From NCBI RefSeq assembly GCF_001439695.1, contig NZ_JYLL01000007.1:186001-250000 (forward strand): a stretch of 64,000 nt of DNA. Direction: 5' to 3'. Under the pieces are notes generated by a model. The model searched no databases, had not been told where the DNA came from, and was given only the letters and a program-made list of their open reading frames with translations. The position numbers were made by a program, and so were the translations under genes. Positions 16,505 to 28,458 of the stretch are shown here, one piece after another (the first letter of the stretch is position 1; each line of letters opens with the position of its first letter). This stretch comes from Pseudomonas veronii. GTDB taxonomy: Bacteria; Pseudomonadota; Gammaproteobacteria; Pseudomonadales; Pseudomonadaceae.

Positions 16505-17242
16505 ATGCAATCCCCTCCTGTTGTTCCGGTTTCCAAACCTCTCAATTTCTGGCTGTGCCTGGGCATCCCCGCCGGTGCTGCGCTGCTGATGCTATTGCTG
16601 CAGCTGACATCGCTGGACATGGACCTCGCCAAGCAGTTCTACAGCGCTGCGGATGGCGGCTTCATCGGGCGTTACAGCTTCTTCCTCGAAGACATCCTGC
16701 ATGACCGCGCCAAACAGTTGGTCATCCTGTTCTCGGTGCTGGCCATTCTGGGGTTTGCCGGTACCTTTATCCTCCAGCGCCTCAAGCCGTACCGCCGCGA
16801 ACTGGGCTGCCTGGTGTTGTCCCTGGGGCTGGCCACGGCGTTCGTCTCGCCATTGAAAACCGTCACCGCCGTGCAATGCCCGTGGAGCCTCAAGGAGTTC
16901 GGTGGCCAGGAAACCTACAGCGAACTGCTGAGCCCTCGCCCGCCCACCGATAAACCTGGGCGCTGCTGGCCCGGCGGGCATGCGGCAACCGGGTTCGCCC
17001 TGTTCGCCTGGTTCTTTGCGCTACGGGATCGCCGGCCGCGGATGGCACGCAAGGCGTTCATCTTTGCCGTGGCGCTGGGCAGCGTGTTTTCCGTGAGCCG
17101 CATGGCACAGGGCGCGCACTTCTTTTCCCACAACGTGTGGACGGCGATTTTCTGTTGGCTGATCTGCCTGGGGCTGTACTGCCTGATGCTCTATCGACCA
17201 TCGAAGGTCAGGGTGTCAGAAGTGCGTGCATTGAATACGTAG
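16505..17242 (+). CDS. PAP2-family membrane phosphatase
   Basis: Integral membrane phosphatase of 245 residues with about six hydrophobic segments. PAP2 motif 2 is PGGHAATG and motif 3 is SRMAQGAHFFSHN, giving the catalytic His pair and Arg. Motif 1, usually KxxxxxxRP, is KTVTAVQCP here with Cys in place of Arg. The family includes lipid A 1-phosphatase-like and undecaprenyl-pyrophosphate phosphatase enzymes. Adjacency to an LTA-synthase-like transferase suggests removal of phosphate from, or recycling of, the same envelope lipid. The terminator at 16462-16491 leaves no room for its own promoter, so expression depends on read-through or on a promoter inside the upstream gene. Confidence 0.88.
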   Translation: MQSPPVVPVSKPLNFWLCLGIPAGAALLMLLLQLTSLDMDLAKQFYSAADGGFIGRYSFFLEDILHDRAKQLVILFSVLAILGFAGTFILQRLKPYRRELGCLVLSLGLATAFVSPLKTVTAVQCPWSLKEFGGQETYSELLSPRPPTDKPGRCWPGGHAATGFALFAWFFALRDRRPRMARKAFIFAVALGSVFSVSRMAQGAHFFSHNVWTAIFCWLICLGLYCLMLYRPSKVRVSEVRALNT

Positions 17243-17292
17243 ACCGGCCAACCACTTCAGTTACCTCCCTCCCTTATTACGCACCCGCATAA

Positions 17293-17328
17293 AAAAACCC
17301 CGCCTGCATCGCTGCAGGCGGGGTTTTT
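17293..17328. terminator. Bidirectional terminator between PAP2 and groEL
   Basis: AAAAACCCCGCCTGCA pairs with TGCAGGCGGGGTTTTT over a 4-nt loop. It serves the convergent PAP2 (plus) and groEL (minus) transcripts. Confidence 0.93.
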
Positions 17329-17349
17329 CAGTCGCCGGGTAAGGCTGGC

Positions 17350-19008
<1,659 letters not shown>

Positions 19009-19046
19009 TTAAATACTTTGTAGTAACGGGAAAATGAGCGGGGAAA

Positions 19047-19343
19047 TCAGCCTTCCAGAACGGCGAGAATCTCGTTCTCAGCCATGACCAGCAGGTCTTC
19101 GCCGTCGACTTTCACAGTGTTGCTGCCGGAGTAAGGACCGAATACAACCTTGTCACCGACTTTAACGGCCAGCGCACGTACTTCACCGTTTTCCAGAGTC
19201 TTGCCTGGGCCTGCAGCGACGATCACACCGTGGTTGGCTTTTTCAGCAGCCGAACCTGGCAGAACGATACCGCCAGCGGTTTTCTTTTCTTCTTCGCTGC
19301 GACGGATAACGACGCGGTCGTGCAGAGGACGAAGCTTGCTCAT
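19047..19343 (-). CDS. groES: Co-chaperonin GroES (Cpn10)
   Basis: Heptameric lid of GroEL with about 98 residues. The start [15 protein letters not shown] and the mobile loop around [30 protein letters not shown] are typical, as is the end [16 protein letters not shown]. The ATG at 19343 has AGGAGAG upstream. It is first in the groES-groEL operon, downstream of a sigma-32-like promoter at 19481-19512. Confidence 0.98.
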   Translation of the reverse strand: MSKLRPLHDRVVIRRSEEEKKTAGGIVLPGSAAEKANHGVIVAAGPGKTLENGEVRALAVKVGDKVVFGPYSGSNTVKVDGEDLLVMAENEILAVLEG

Positions 19344-19480
19344 TGTCGATCTCTCCTAATTGTGTTTTTCATCGGCCGGTGTCAGTACCGGCAGGTTAAA
19401 TCCGGCGGGGCCGGTCGCGGTTCGCTGGGCGAAACGCGGAAGTCTGTCTGGTGTCGCCACCAGAAACCTTGCGGTGACCG

Positions 19481-19512
19481 TTACATAAGGGCGCATCAGC
19501 TTATTACAAGGG
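19481..19512 (-). promoter_or_regulatory. Sigma-32 (RpoH) heat-shock promoter of groES-groEL
   Basis: On the minus strand CCCTTGTAA (19512-19504) and CCCTTATGTAA (19491-19481) match the RpoH -35 (CTTGAA) and -10 (CCCCATNT) with 13 bp between the cores. It lies about 140 bp upstream of groES. No CIRCE element is seen, as expected in gammaproteobacteria. The -35 region adjoins an 8-bp inverted repeat (GGGCCGGC/GCCGGCCC) that may be part of the fxsA transcript end. Confidence 0.72.
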
Positions 19513-19589
19513 GCCGGCGATGAATTTTTTTGCGTCTGCCGGCCCTTAAAAACAACACAGCCCCCGAAGGGGCCGCGCCAGTGAAGCGG

Positions 19590-20069
19590 TTATTTGCTGT
19601 CGCGATGCTCGAACTCACCTTCGATCACATCACCTTCTCGCCCCAACGGCTGGCGCGGAGCCGGGCCGCCACGGGGTTGCAGGTCGTCGGCGAACGCCCG
19701 TTGGCGAATCGCAGCCTCTTCGGCGCGCTGGCGCATCTTGCCCGCCAGCAGCTTGCGGGTGAACGGCAGCAACATGACCAGGCCGAGCACATCGCTGATG
19801 AAGCCTGGCAGGATCAACAGGCCACCGGCCAGGGCCATCATCAGCCCTTCGAGCATGGTTTGTGCCGGCAATTCGCCGCGATTCAGGCTTTCACGGGCAC
19901 GCAGCGCCGTGGCCAGACCGGCGACGCGCAGCACCAGAACGCCGAGCATCGAGCCGAGAATGATCAGCAGCAGTGCCGGGAAAAACCCGATCGCACCACT
20001 GACTTTTACGAATACGAACAGCTCCAACACCGGGAACAGCAGAAAGAGCAATAAAAAAGGGCGCATCAA
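19590..20069 (-). CDS. fxsA: FxsA family inner-membrane protein
   Basis: Membrane protein of 159 residues with hydrophobic segments at residues 4-22, 26-48 and about 75-105 and a hydrophilic C-terminus rich in Arg/Gly. The segment PALLLIILGSMLGVLVLRVAG and MMALAGGLLILPGFISDVLGLVMLLPFTR are characteristic of FxsA. In E. coli overexpressed FxsA suppresses F-plasmid exclusion of phage T7, and it also lies near groES there. The normal role is unknown. The start may be either of two adjacent ATGs (20069 or 20066). Confidence 0.9.
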   Translation of the reverse strand: MMRPFLLLFLLFPVLELFVFVKVSGAIGFFPALLLIILGSMLGVLVLRVAGLATALRARESLNRGELPAQTMLEGLMMALAGGLLILPGFISDVLGLVMLLPFTRKLLAGKMRQRAEEAAIRQRAFADDLQPRGGPAPRQPLGREGDVIEGEFEHRDSK

Positions 20070-20133
20070 ATGGTTTCCTCAACGCAAGATTGCCTTGCCA
20101 GTCCACCTTAGATGACGTCGCCATTTCGTGAAT

Positions 20134-20865
20134 TCAAGCTTCAGCGGCGCTTTTTTTCGGCCAGACCTCAGCATGAGCCAAGGAAACCAGGGCCTCGCGC
20201 ACTTGTGTCGGCGTGTTGCAAGACTCGGCGAACGGCAACCAGTGCAGCGCATGCCCTATGCGCAGGTGCATGCCTTCGCTGTCGATCCCGGCCAGTTGCG
20301 CCGGCTCGTGGGTGGGCAAACCGGCCAACCCGACGTAATGGGCGATGGCCTTGGAGTGGTCGGCGTTCATGTGCTCGACCATGCTGCGCTCGGCCGGGCC
20401 GGCGAACGGGTTGGCCAGGGTCAACCGGTCAAGCCAGTGAATCGCGCCAAAGCCGCCGATATAGCGGTGACGTACCGGCTTGAGTACCCAAAAGTCGAAG
20501 TCGTGGGCCTGGTGATAATTGGCCGATTCGGGGAAGTAGCGGTAATAGCGTTCGGCGGCCGCTTCAATCGCGGCGGCGTCGTGCAATTGCTCGGCTTCGG
20601 CCAGGTAGGTCAGGCGCCCCACTGCCTGCACGTCATCCGCTTCACGCTCGCCGACCAGCAGCGAACACTTGGGGTCTTTCTGCAGGTTATGGGTGTGCTG
20701 GGCGATCCGGCTGATCAGGATCAACGGCCGGCCTTGCTCGTCCAGGCAATACGGCACGACCGAACCGAAGGGAAAGCCGGGCATGGCTTTGGACAATGTG
20801 GAGAGGGCCCCACGGTATTCCTTGAGCAACAGCTCTCGGGCGTTCTTGGCAACGTGCGCGCTCAA
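20134..20865 (-). CDS. HugZ-like FMN-binding split-barrel protein (pyridoxamine-phosphate-oxidase fold plus DUF2470)
   Basis: Cytoplasmic protein of 243 residues. The N-terminal two thirds has the split-barrel signature MPGFPFGSVVPYCLDEQGRPLILISRIAQHTHNL and CSLLVGEREADDVQAVGRLTYL. The C-terminal DUF2470 part contains ERSMVEHMNADHSKAIAHYVGLAG. Proteins of this architecture include HugZ/HutZ haem-utilisation enzymes, but many homologues have no shown haem role. It is convergent with nothing and follows fxsA on the same strand. Assignment to haem degradation is not supported beyond family resemblance. Confidence 0.85.
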   Translation of the reverse strand: MSAHVAKNARELLLKEYRGALSTLSKAMPGFPFGSVVPYCLDEQGRPLILISRIAQHTHNLQKDPKCSLLVGEREADDVQAVGRLTYLAEAEQLHDAAAIEAAAERYYRYFPESANYHQAHDFDFWVLKPVRHRYIGGFGAIHWLDRLTLANPFAGPAERSMVEHMNADHSKAIAHYVGLAGLPTHEPAQLAGIDSEGMHLRIGHALHWLPFAESCNTPTQVREALVSLAHAEVWPKKSAAEA

Positions 20866-20966
20866 CGTATGACTCCTCGGGAATTCAGTCGCCCATAGCG
20901 TATGGGAATGGATCTCAAGCCAAGGTAATCAATATCCGCGCAGGTTGCCAGCGGGCACGAAGCGGA

Positions 20967-21974
20967 TTACCAGGCCACGCCAAACCCTGCGGTGTAGCGG
21001 GTCTTGCTCAAGCTGCTTTCCGAGTCGCCGCTGATCACGTCACGCTCGGCCTTGAGATTGAGCGACGCCCACTCGGTGACCTTGTAGCGCAGGCCCATTT
21101 CCGCATCGAGGGCATACTCGGCCGGCCCGCCGATAGGCTTGCCCAACTCGCCGGAGGTGAAGAATTCAACTGTCTTGCCGATCAGGTAGCGGTTGTAGTC
21201 CCACTTCATGGCCAGGGAATAGAAGTTGTCCTTGCCGCCATCGGAATATTCGTAATCGGTGCGGTTGACCAACGAACCCAGGGAGAACGCGCCGAGCTCA
21301 TCGTCCCAGAATTGGTAGCCCGGGCCGGTGCCGACAGTGCGTTGGCGGGACAGGTCTTCGACCCTGTCGCGCTTGTAGGTCAAGCGGCCCTGCCAGAACC
21401 AGTGCTCGGTGATGAAGCGGTCGAGGTCGTATTCCAGGGACCAGTTGTCGGTGGTGGTGACGTCGTCCTGGAACTCGCGGTTGTACTCGCCCTGCCCGGT
21501 GTGGCGCCATTGGCCGTGGCGGGCGGAGGTTTTGAAGTCGATGTCGTAGTCGTTGGTGTCTTTCTCGGCGCGCCTGTAGTCCAGCGCCATGTCGACATTG
21601 CCTTTCCACACCAGGTCTTCGATCACCGGCTTGGGCTTGATGATCTGCTGGATGCTGGCCAGTTCCACGGTCTTGGGCGCCTCGCCATTGGCCAGCACCA
21701 CTTTGCCATCAGCCGCAGCCTGCAAGGATTTGGCTTTCTCACCGGTGTAGGCATCCTGCTTGACCAACAACTCCTGATCGCTCTCCAGGGTTTTCACCTG
21801 TTTCCAATCCACCGGGATAGCCCCCGCATAGTCGGTCTGGATCAGCAGCTTGCCACCGTCGAAGAGCTTGATCTTGCCGGACAGGCGGTCACCGTTCTTT
21901 AACCAGACGGTGTCGGCGAGCAAGGGGGTGGAGGCGCTGAAAACAGCAAGGCACAGCAGGGTTCTGGACAACAT
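20967..21974 (-). CDS. DUF481 outer-membrane beta-barrel protein (YdiY-like)
   Basis: Protein of 335 residues with a signal peptide cleaved after PLLA (DTVWLKNGDRLSGKI follows). The first 110 residues contain two SH3-like repeats of the type DTVWLKNGDRLSGKIKLFDGGKLLIQT. The rest alternates as expected for a beta-barrel (WRHTGQGEYNREFQ, LEYDLDRFITEHWFWQGRLTYKRDR) and ends TRYTAGFGVAW with a terminal aromatic residue. This is the DUF481 layout. Function unknown, possibly a salt- or stress-induced outer-membrane protein. Confidence 0.84.
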   Translation of the reverse strand: MLSRTLLCLAVFSASTPLLADTVWLKNGDRLSGKIKLFDGGKLLIQTDYAGAIPVDWKQVKTLESDQELLVKQDAYTGEKAKSLQAAADGKVVLANGEAPKTVELASIQQIIKPKPVIEDLVWKGNVDMALDYRRAEKDTNDYDIDFKTSARHGQWRHTGQGEYNREFQDDVTTTDNWSLEYDLDRFITEHWFWQGRLTYKRDRVEDLSRQRTVGTGPGYQFWDDELGAFSLGSLVNRTDYEYSDGGKDNFYSLAMKWDYNRYLIGKTVEFFTSGELGKPIGGPAEYALDAEMGLRYKVTEWASLNLKAERDVISGDSESSLSKTRYTAGFGVAW

Positions 21975-22127
21975 AAGCAGATAAGGGGCTCAGGATTGGC
22001 GAAATAGGGGCGTTATCGTGTTAGATAGCTAGGACTGACTCAATGAATTGTGTTGAGTTCAGTTCTCATCTGCATATTTACAGACGTTTCTTACAAGAAA
22101 CCGACGATCTGAACGGATATATCCACC

Positions 22128-22481
22128 GTGAAGCAACCCGCCGAAGCCCCGCAAAGCCCTGCCGAGATGCGCCGCACCGCGCTGTACCTGACGCTGGCGC
22201 AAATCCCCGAAGGTTGCGTGGTGAGTTACGGCGAACTGGCCCACCTCGCCGGGCTGGGGCGCGCGGCGCGTTGGGTCGGGCGCACCCTGAGCCAACTGCC
22301 CGACGATACCCGCTTGCCCTGGCACCGCGTGCTGGCTGCCGGCGGTCGGATAAGCCTGCCGGCGGGCAGCGCCTCAGGCGACGAACAACGTGCGCGTTTA
22401 CGCAACGAAGGTGTCGCTATCCTGAACAATCGCGTGGATATTCAGCGTCATGGCTGGCGCCCGGTAGAGCACAGCGGTTAG
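22128..22481 (+). CDS. Alkyltransferase-like (ATL) protein, MGMT family without the acceptor cysteine
   Basis: DNA-repair adaptor of 117 residues consisting of the MGMT C-terminal domain only. The methyl-acceptor motif PCHR is PWHR here (residues 64-67), so it cannot transfer alkyl groups. Such ATL proteins bind O6-alkylguanine, flip and bend the DNA and hand it to nucleotide excision repair. The Arg finger region YGELAHLAGLGRAARWVGRTLSQ, including the DNA-recognition helix, is intact. It is followed 43 bp later by ampG on the same strand. A start at 22043 is open but not supported. Confidence 0.93.
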   Translation: MKQPAEAPQSPAEMRRTALYLTLAQIPEGCVVSYGELAHLAGLGRAARWVGRTLSQLPDDTRLPWHRVLAAGGRISLPAGSASGDEQRARLRNEGVAILNNRVDIQRHGWRPVEHSG

Positions 22482-22524
22482 AGTGCGCGCTTTGTTTCCG
22501 TGAATCTGAGGCAGACTCCAGCCC

Positions 22525-24057
22525 ATGCCCCGTAAAACCTGGCGCGCCGCGCTCGCCGCCTATGCCAGCCCCTCGACGTTAGTGCTGTTGTTGCTTGGCT
22601 TTGCCGCCGGCTTGCCTTACATGTTGGTGTTCTCGACGCTTTCGGTATGGTTGCGTGAGGCCGGTGTGGCCCGCGAGACCATCGGCTATGCGAGCCTGAT
22701 CGGTTTGGCGTATGCCTTCAAATGGGTGTGGTCGCCATTGCTCGACCAATGGCGCCTGCCGCTGCTGGGCAAACTCGGACGTCGTCGCTCCTGGCTGGTA
22801 CTGGCCCAATCGCTGGTGATCCTCGGATTGATCGGCATGGGCTTCTGCGACCCGCAGAAACACTTGTCCTGGCTGATCGCTATTGCGGTGATCGTCGCCT
22901 TCGCTTCGGCTACCCAGGATATTGCAGTCGATGCCTATCGCCTGGAAATCGCCGATGACAGCCGCCAGGCTGCCCTGGCCGCCAGCTATATGTCCGGTTA
23001 CCGCATCGCCGCCCTGCTCGCCACGGCCGGCGCGCTGTTTTTTGCCGAAGGTTTCGGCTCTACCGGTTTCAACTATAAACACTCGGCGTGGACCGGCACC
23101 TATGTGCTGTTCGGCGTGCTGATGATTCCGGCGCTGCTGACCACCCTGTTCATGCGCGAGCCCAATGTGCCACTGCGCACCCAGTTGCAGGCCGGACGCT
23201 ACAGTTTCGTGCATCAGTTGGTGTCGGTGTTTGTGCTGATCGTGCTGTTGGTGTCGGTGCCGGCGACGTTCACCCAGTTGTACAACACCGATTTCGCCAG
23301 CGTGCTGTTCCACGGTGTCAGCCTGTGGGAACTGTTAATGGAAGACCGCGCCTTCCTGCGCGCCATCCTCTACATCACCCTGACAACATTGTGCCTGTCG
23401 GCCATGGGCCGCCGAGGCCTGGCGCCGGTGCTGACGCCGGTCAACGACTTCATCCTGCGCTATCGCTGGCAGGCGCTGCTGCTGCTTGGGCTGATCGCCA
23501 CCTATCGCATGTCCGATACCGTGATGGGCGTGATGGCCAACGTGTTCTATATCGACCAGGGCTTTACCAAGGACCAGATTGCCGGGGTCAGCAAGATCTT
23601 CGGCCTGATCATGACCCTGGTCGGCGCCGGCATGGGAGGCCTGTTGATTGTGCGCTTCGGCATCCTTCCGATCCTGCTCATCGGCGGCATCGCCTCGGCC
23701 GGCACCAACCTGCTGTTCGTGATGCTCGCCGACATGGGCCCGGACCTGCAGATGCTGATCTTCACCATCTCCCTGGACAACTTCAGCTCAGGCCTTGCCA
23801 CCTCGGCGTTTGTCGCCTACCTGTCGAGCCTGACCAACCTCAAGTTCTCCGCCACCCAATACGCGCTGCTGAGTTCAATCATGCTGTTGCTGCCGCGCCT
23901 GATCGGCGGGTATTCGGGGGTGATGGTGGAGAAGTTCGGTTATCACAACTTCTTCCTGATCACCTGCGTGCTGGGTGTGCCGACCTTGCTGCTGATTGCG
24001 CTGCATTGGTTCCAGGAAAGCCGACGGATTCGCTTGAATCCGCCGGCAGAAGACTGA
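22525..24057 (+). CDS. ampG: AmpG-family muropeptide permease (MFS)
   Basis: Inner-membrane MFS transporter of 510 residues with about 14 hydrophobic segments. The N-terminus [55 protein letters not shown] is the AmpG signature. It imports anhydro-muropeptides from peptidoglycan turnover for recycling and, in pseudomonads with inducible AmpC, carries the signal for beta-lactamase induction. The 3' end is followed by a REPIN. Gene position downstream of groESL, fxsA and the HugZ-like gene agrees with my memory of P. aeruginosa ampG (PA4393). Confidence 0.9.
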   Translation: MPRKTWRAALAAYASPSTLVLLLLGFAAGLPYMLVFSTLSVWLREAGVARETIGYASLIGLAYAFKWVWSPLLDQWRLPLLGKLGRRRSWLVLAQSLVILGLIGMGFCDPQKHLSWLIAIAVIVAFASATQDIAVDAYRLEIADDSRQAALAASYMSGYRIAALLATAGALFFAEGFGSTGFNYKHSAWTGTYVLFGVLMIPALLTTLFMREPNVPLRTQLQAGRYSFVHQLVSVFVLIVLLVSVPATFTQLYNTDFASVLFHGVSLWELLMEDRAFLRAILYITLTTLCLSAMGRRGLAPVLTPVNDFILRYRWQALLLLGLIATYRMSDTVMGVMANVFYIDQGFTKDQIAGVSKIFGLIMTLVGAGMGGLLIVRFGILPILLIGGIASAGTNLLFVMLADMGPDLQMLIFTISLDNFSSGLATSAFVAYLSSLTNLKFSATQYALLSSIMLLLPRLIGGYSGVMVEKFGYHNFFLITCVLGVPTLLLIALHWFQESRRIRLNPPAED

Positions 24058-24070
24058 CAGAGCCTCCCCT

Positions 24071-24174
24071 TGTAGCTGTAGCGAGCTTGCTCGCGAAGAA
24101 GTCACAGACACCGCGTTTATCCCGGTTTCCCGCGTCATCGTTGACGATCTTCGCGAGCAAGCTCGCTCCTACAA
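24071..24174. repeat. REPIN, GTAGGAGCGAGC family
   Basis: Two inverted REPs (GTAGCGAGCTTGCTCGCG at the left, CGCGAGCAAGCTCGCTCCTAC at the right) enclose a loop of about 55 bp. The loop (ACACCGCGTTTATCCC...GTCATCGTTGACGAT) is clearly related to the loop in the array at 5562-6112 on the opposite strand. It sits between ampG and proS. Confidence 0.9.
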
Positions 24175-24265
24175 ACAGCTCTGCGTCCTGATGCCTGTAC
24201 GGCGGCAGTTTGCGCCCGTACAATCCCAAGTCACTTCAAGTCCAAGCAACCGACAACGGCCTACC

Positions 24266-25981
<1,716 letters not shown>

Positions 25982-26001
25982 AAACCAGATCAAGAGAAGT
26001 C

Positions 26002-26955
26002 ATGTTCAAGCGAAACACCAGAGCCCTGGGGGGCGCCGCCTTGTGCGGCGCCCTGCTGGTCAGCGGCTGCGCCAACCAGATGTCGCAACGCAGTGAGCAC
26101 GAGGAGCGGGTCGAGCGTAAGTTGCTCGACCACAGCCTGCAGATCGATGTAGGCGAACCCAAAGTGCTGGAGCTGCCGCAACGTCGGGTTCGCATTCACG
26201 AGCAGAAGACCTTCGAGGTCACCGAATTCGAAGTCACCCGTCGTTACGACCGCTACACCCCCTACCAACCCTGGCGCAAACTCTATGAGATGCCGCTGGG
26301 CGCGGTCGCTTTGGTGGCCGGCGCGGGCGCCAACGTGGCGAATATCTTCGCCCTCGGCAACCTGCCGACCAGCATGACCCACGATTGGCTGAGCTACGGC
26401 ATCGACGGCATCAACCCGTTCATGAACGTGCAATCCCACGGGCGTGCGCAACAGAACCTGGCGGGTATCGATGAAGTCCAGCGCGACAAGCGCGTGGAGT
26501 ATTCGAGCCTGCCCTGGAGCGAACGCCCGGTGCAGGTCACCGCCGGCAGGCAAGTGTATGAAATGACCACCGACCGCAACGGCGTACTGCGCCTGAACCT
26601 GTTGGACAGCCCGTTTGCCGAGCAGGATCTGAACCGCATCAGCACCTTGAAGATCAGCGTGGAAGATGGCCAGGACGACGTACATTCGGACTCGACCCTG
26701 GCGGTGAGCCACACACTGCGCGGCAAGTTGCTCGAAGCCCACGGCCTGATCTACGACGACCTGGAAGACGACGAAGTCAGCCAGTGGGTCCACCGGGTCA
26801 AGCGCCTGTCGGAGCTGGGCCTGGAGGAAGAAGCCAGCGAACTGGAGCAGAGCCTGATCGAACTGACCCACAATGATCCGGAGTTGCAGCAGGAATTCCT
26901 GCAAGCGCTGACCAAGGACGCGGGGCGACTCGTCGCGGATCCTGGCGCACGCTGA
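26002..26955 (+). CDS. Predicted lipoprotein encoded after proS
   Basis: Protein of 317 residues with a lipobox VSGC at residues 23-26 (mature N-terminal Cys followed by ANQMSQ). The body is hydrophilic with a hydrophobic stretch AVALVAGAGANVANIFALGNL at about residues 95-115 and a Glu-rich helical C-terminus. I do not recognise a characterised family, but the equivalent position next to proS in P. aeruginosa (PA0955) holds a similar hypothetical protein. Only 20 bp separate it from proS, so it is probably co-transcribed. Function unknown; outer-membrane or periplasmic location is predicted. Confidence 0.8.
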   Translation: MFKRNTRALGGAALCGALLVSGCANQMSQRSEHEERVERKLLDHSLQIDVGEPKVLELPQRRVRIHEQKTFEVTEFEVTRRYDRYTPYQPWRKLYEMPLGAVALVAGAGANVANIFALGNLPTSMTHDWLSYGIDGINPFMNVQSHGRAQQNLAGIDEVQRDKRVEYSSLPWSERPVQVTAGRQVYEMTTDRNGVLRLNLLDSPFAEQDLNRISTLKISVEDGQDDVHSDSTLAVSHTLRGKLLEAHGLIYDDLEDDEVSQWVHRVKRLSELGLEEEASELEQSLIELTHNDPELQQEFLQALTKDAGRLVADPGAR

Positions 26956-26979
26956 GCCCTCGAAAACGCTGTAGATCTA

Positions 26980-27011
26980 AATGTGGGAGGGGGCTTGCCC
27001 CCTCCCACATT
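26980..27011. repeat. Perfect 32-bp palindromic REP dimer, GTGGGAGGGGGC family
   Basis: AATGTGGGAGGGGGCTTG followed by its complement forms an uninterrupted palindrome without a loop. It lies between the convergent lipoprotein and dinB genes and could work as a bidirectional end signal. Confidence 0.9.
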
Positions 27012-27024
27012 TGGTTTCCGGGTT

Positions 27025-28083
27025 CTACCAGGAGAGTTCGAGTTGTTCATTGCCACTGCTCAGGTCGAGCAACCGCACCCCAATCCCCAGCAACCGCACC
27101 GGCTTGCCACCGCGATTGAACGCCTGGGTCATCAGCTGTTGATAACTCTCCAGGTCCCGCCCTGCCCCCGCCTGCTCCAGGGTCGTCTGGGTAAAGTCAT
27201 GAAACTTCACCTTCACGAACGGCTTCCCCGCGCGGTAACTGCTGTCGATGCGCGCGATGCGTCCAGCCAGGGTTTCCATCAGTTCAGGCAGTTTCGCCAG
27301 GCAACTTGAAAGATCTGGCAGGTCCACATCGTAGGTATTTTCCACACTGATCGATTGCCGACGACTGTCGTTCTGCACCTCGCGCTCATCTATCCCACGC
27401 GCCAGGCTCCACAGTCGCTCGCCAAAACTGCCGAATTCGCGCACCAGCGCCAGCTTGTTCCATTCGCGCAACTGCAGGCAGTCTTCGATCCCCAGGCGCG
27501 CCAGCTTGTCGGCGGTCACCTTGCCCACGCCATGCAGCTTTTTCACCGGCAATATCGACACAAAGTCTTCGACCTGGTCCGGGGTGATCACAAACAGGCC
27601 GTTGGGTTTCTTCCAATCACTGGCGATCTTGGCCAGAAACTTGTTGGGCGCCACACCGGCGGACACGGTGATATGCAATTGATTCGAGACCCGGCGGCGG
27701 ATGTCCTGGGCAATACGCGTGGCGCTGCCGCCAAAATGCGGGCTGTCGGAGACGTCCAGGTAAGCCTCATCCAGGGAAAGCGGCTCGATCAGGTCGGTAT
27801 AGTCGCGAAAGATGCCGTGGATTTCCTTCGACGCTTCCTTATAGGCATCCATGCGCGGCTTGACGATGGTCAGGTCGGGGCAGAGCTTCAAGGCATGGCG
27901 TGATGACATCGCCGAACGCACCCCATAGGCCCGCGCTTCGTAGTTGCAGGTTGCGATCACCCCGCGCCGATCCGCCGAGCCGCCGACGGCCAGCGGTTTT
28001 TGCGCCAGGCTCGGGTCATCGCGCATCTCGATGGCGGCGTAGAAGCAATCACAGTCGACGTGGATGATTTTGCGCTGCGTCAT
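27025..28083 (-). CDS. dinB: DNA polymerase IV (Y-family translesion polymerase)
   Basis: Error-prone polymerase of 352 residues. The catalytic acidic residues are in KIIHVDCDCFYAAIEM and PLSLDEAYLDVS. The helix-hairpin-helix segment is GVGKVTADKLARLGIEDCLQL. The C-terminal little finger starts near ISVENTYDVDLPDL. The start MTQRKIIHV at 28083 has AAGGGGAGC upstream; longer in-frame starts are not conserved. A LexA box lies 49 bp upstream, so it is probably part of the SOS response. The protein ends LELSW just before the REP palindrome at 26980. Confidence 0.97.
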   Translation of the reverse strand: MTQRKIIHVDCDCFYAAIEMRDDPSLAQKPLAVGGSADRRGVIATCNYEARAYGVRSAMSSRHALKLCPDLTIVKPRMDAYKEASKEIHGIFRDYTDLIEPLSLDEAYLDVSDSPHFGGSATRIAQDIRRRVSNQLHITVSAGVAPNKFLAKIASDWKKPNGLFVITPDQVEDFVSILPVKKLHGVGKVTADKLARLGIEDCLQLREWNKLALVREFGSFGERLWSLARGIDEREVQNDSRRQSISVENTYDVDLPDLSSCLAKLPELMETLAGRIARIDSSYRAGKPFVKVKFHDFTQTTLEQAGAGRDLESYQQLMTQAFNRGGKPVRLLGIGVRLLDLSSGNEQLELSW

Positions 28084-28131
28084 ATATAAGAAGGGGAGCA
28101 ATCCAACGGATGGGCAGTATCGCACTCACCC

Positions 28132-28147
28132 CTGTATATAGCACCAG
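28132..28147 (-). promoter_or_regulatory. LexA (SOS) box of dinB
   Basis: CTGTATATAGCACCAG fits the CTG-N10-CAG rule with the TATATA core on one side. It lies 49 bp upstream of the dinB start, within the expected promoter. Spacing and gene identity support it. Confidence 0.85.
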
Positions 28148-28323
28148 TAGTTTGAATCTTCCGCTTGAGCGGTAGGAAAATTCTCAGATGAATTTATTTT
28201 CTCAATCGAATTTAACCTGCCAATAGAGCTGAAACCCTCGGCCAGACTGGCCCCGAAGGCTCAACCTGGCTGTGATGGAGAGCTAACCGATTGAAGCACA
28301 AGCGCTTTTCTTCGATTCATAGG

Positions 28324-28351
28324 TTGACACCCCTGCGTTGCGCTGTAGAAT
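28324..28351 (+). promoter_or_regulatory. Sigma-70 promoter of the first tRNA-fMet gene
   Basis: TTGACA (28324-28329), 16 bp, TAGAAT (28346-28351), ending 13 bp before the tRNA. A diverged copy with the same -35, spacing and -10 precedes the second tRNA-fMet. Confidence 0.85.
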
Positions 28352-28364
28352 GCCGACACACAGA

Positions 28365-28441
<77 letters not shown>

Positions 28442-28458
28442 GTTTTAAGTACACGTCA

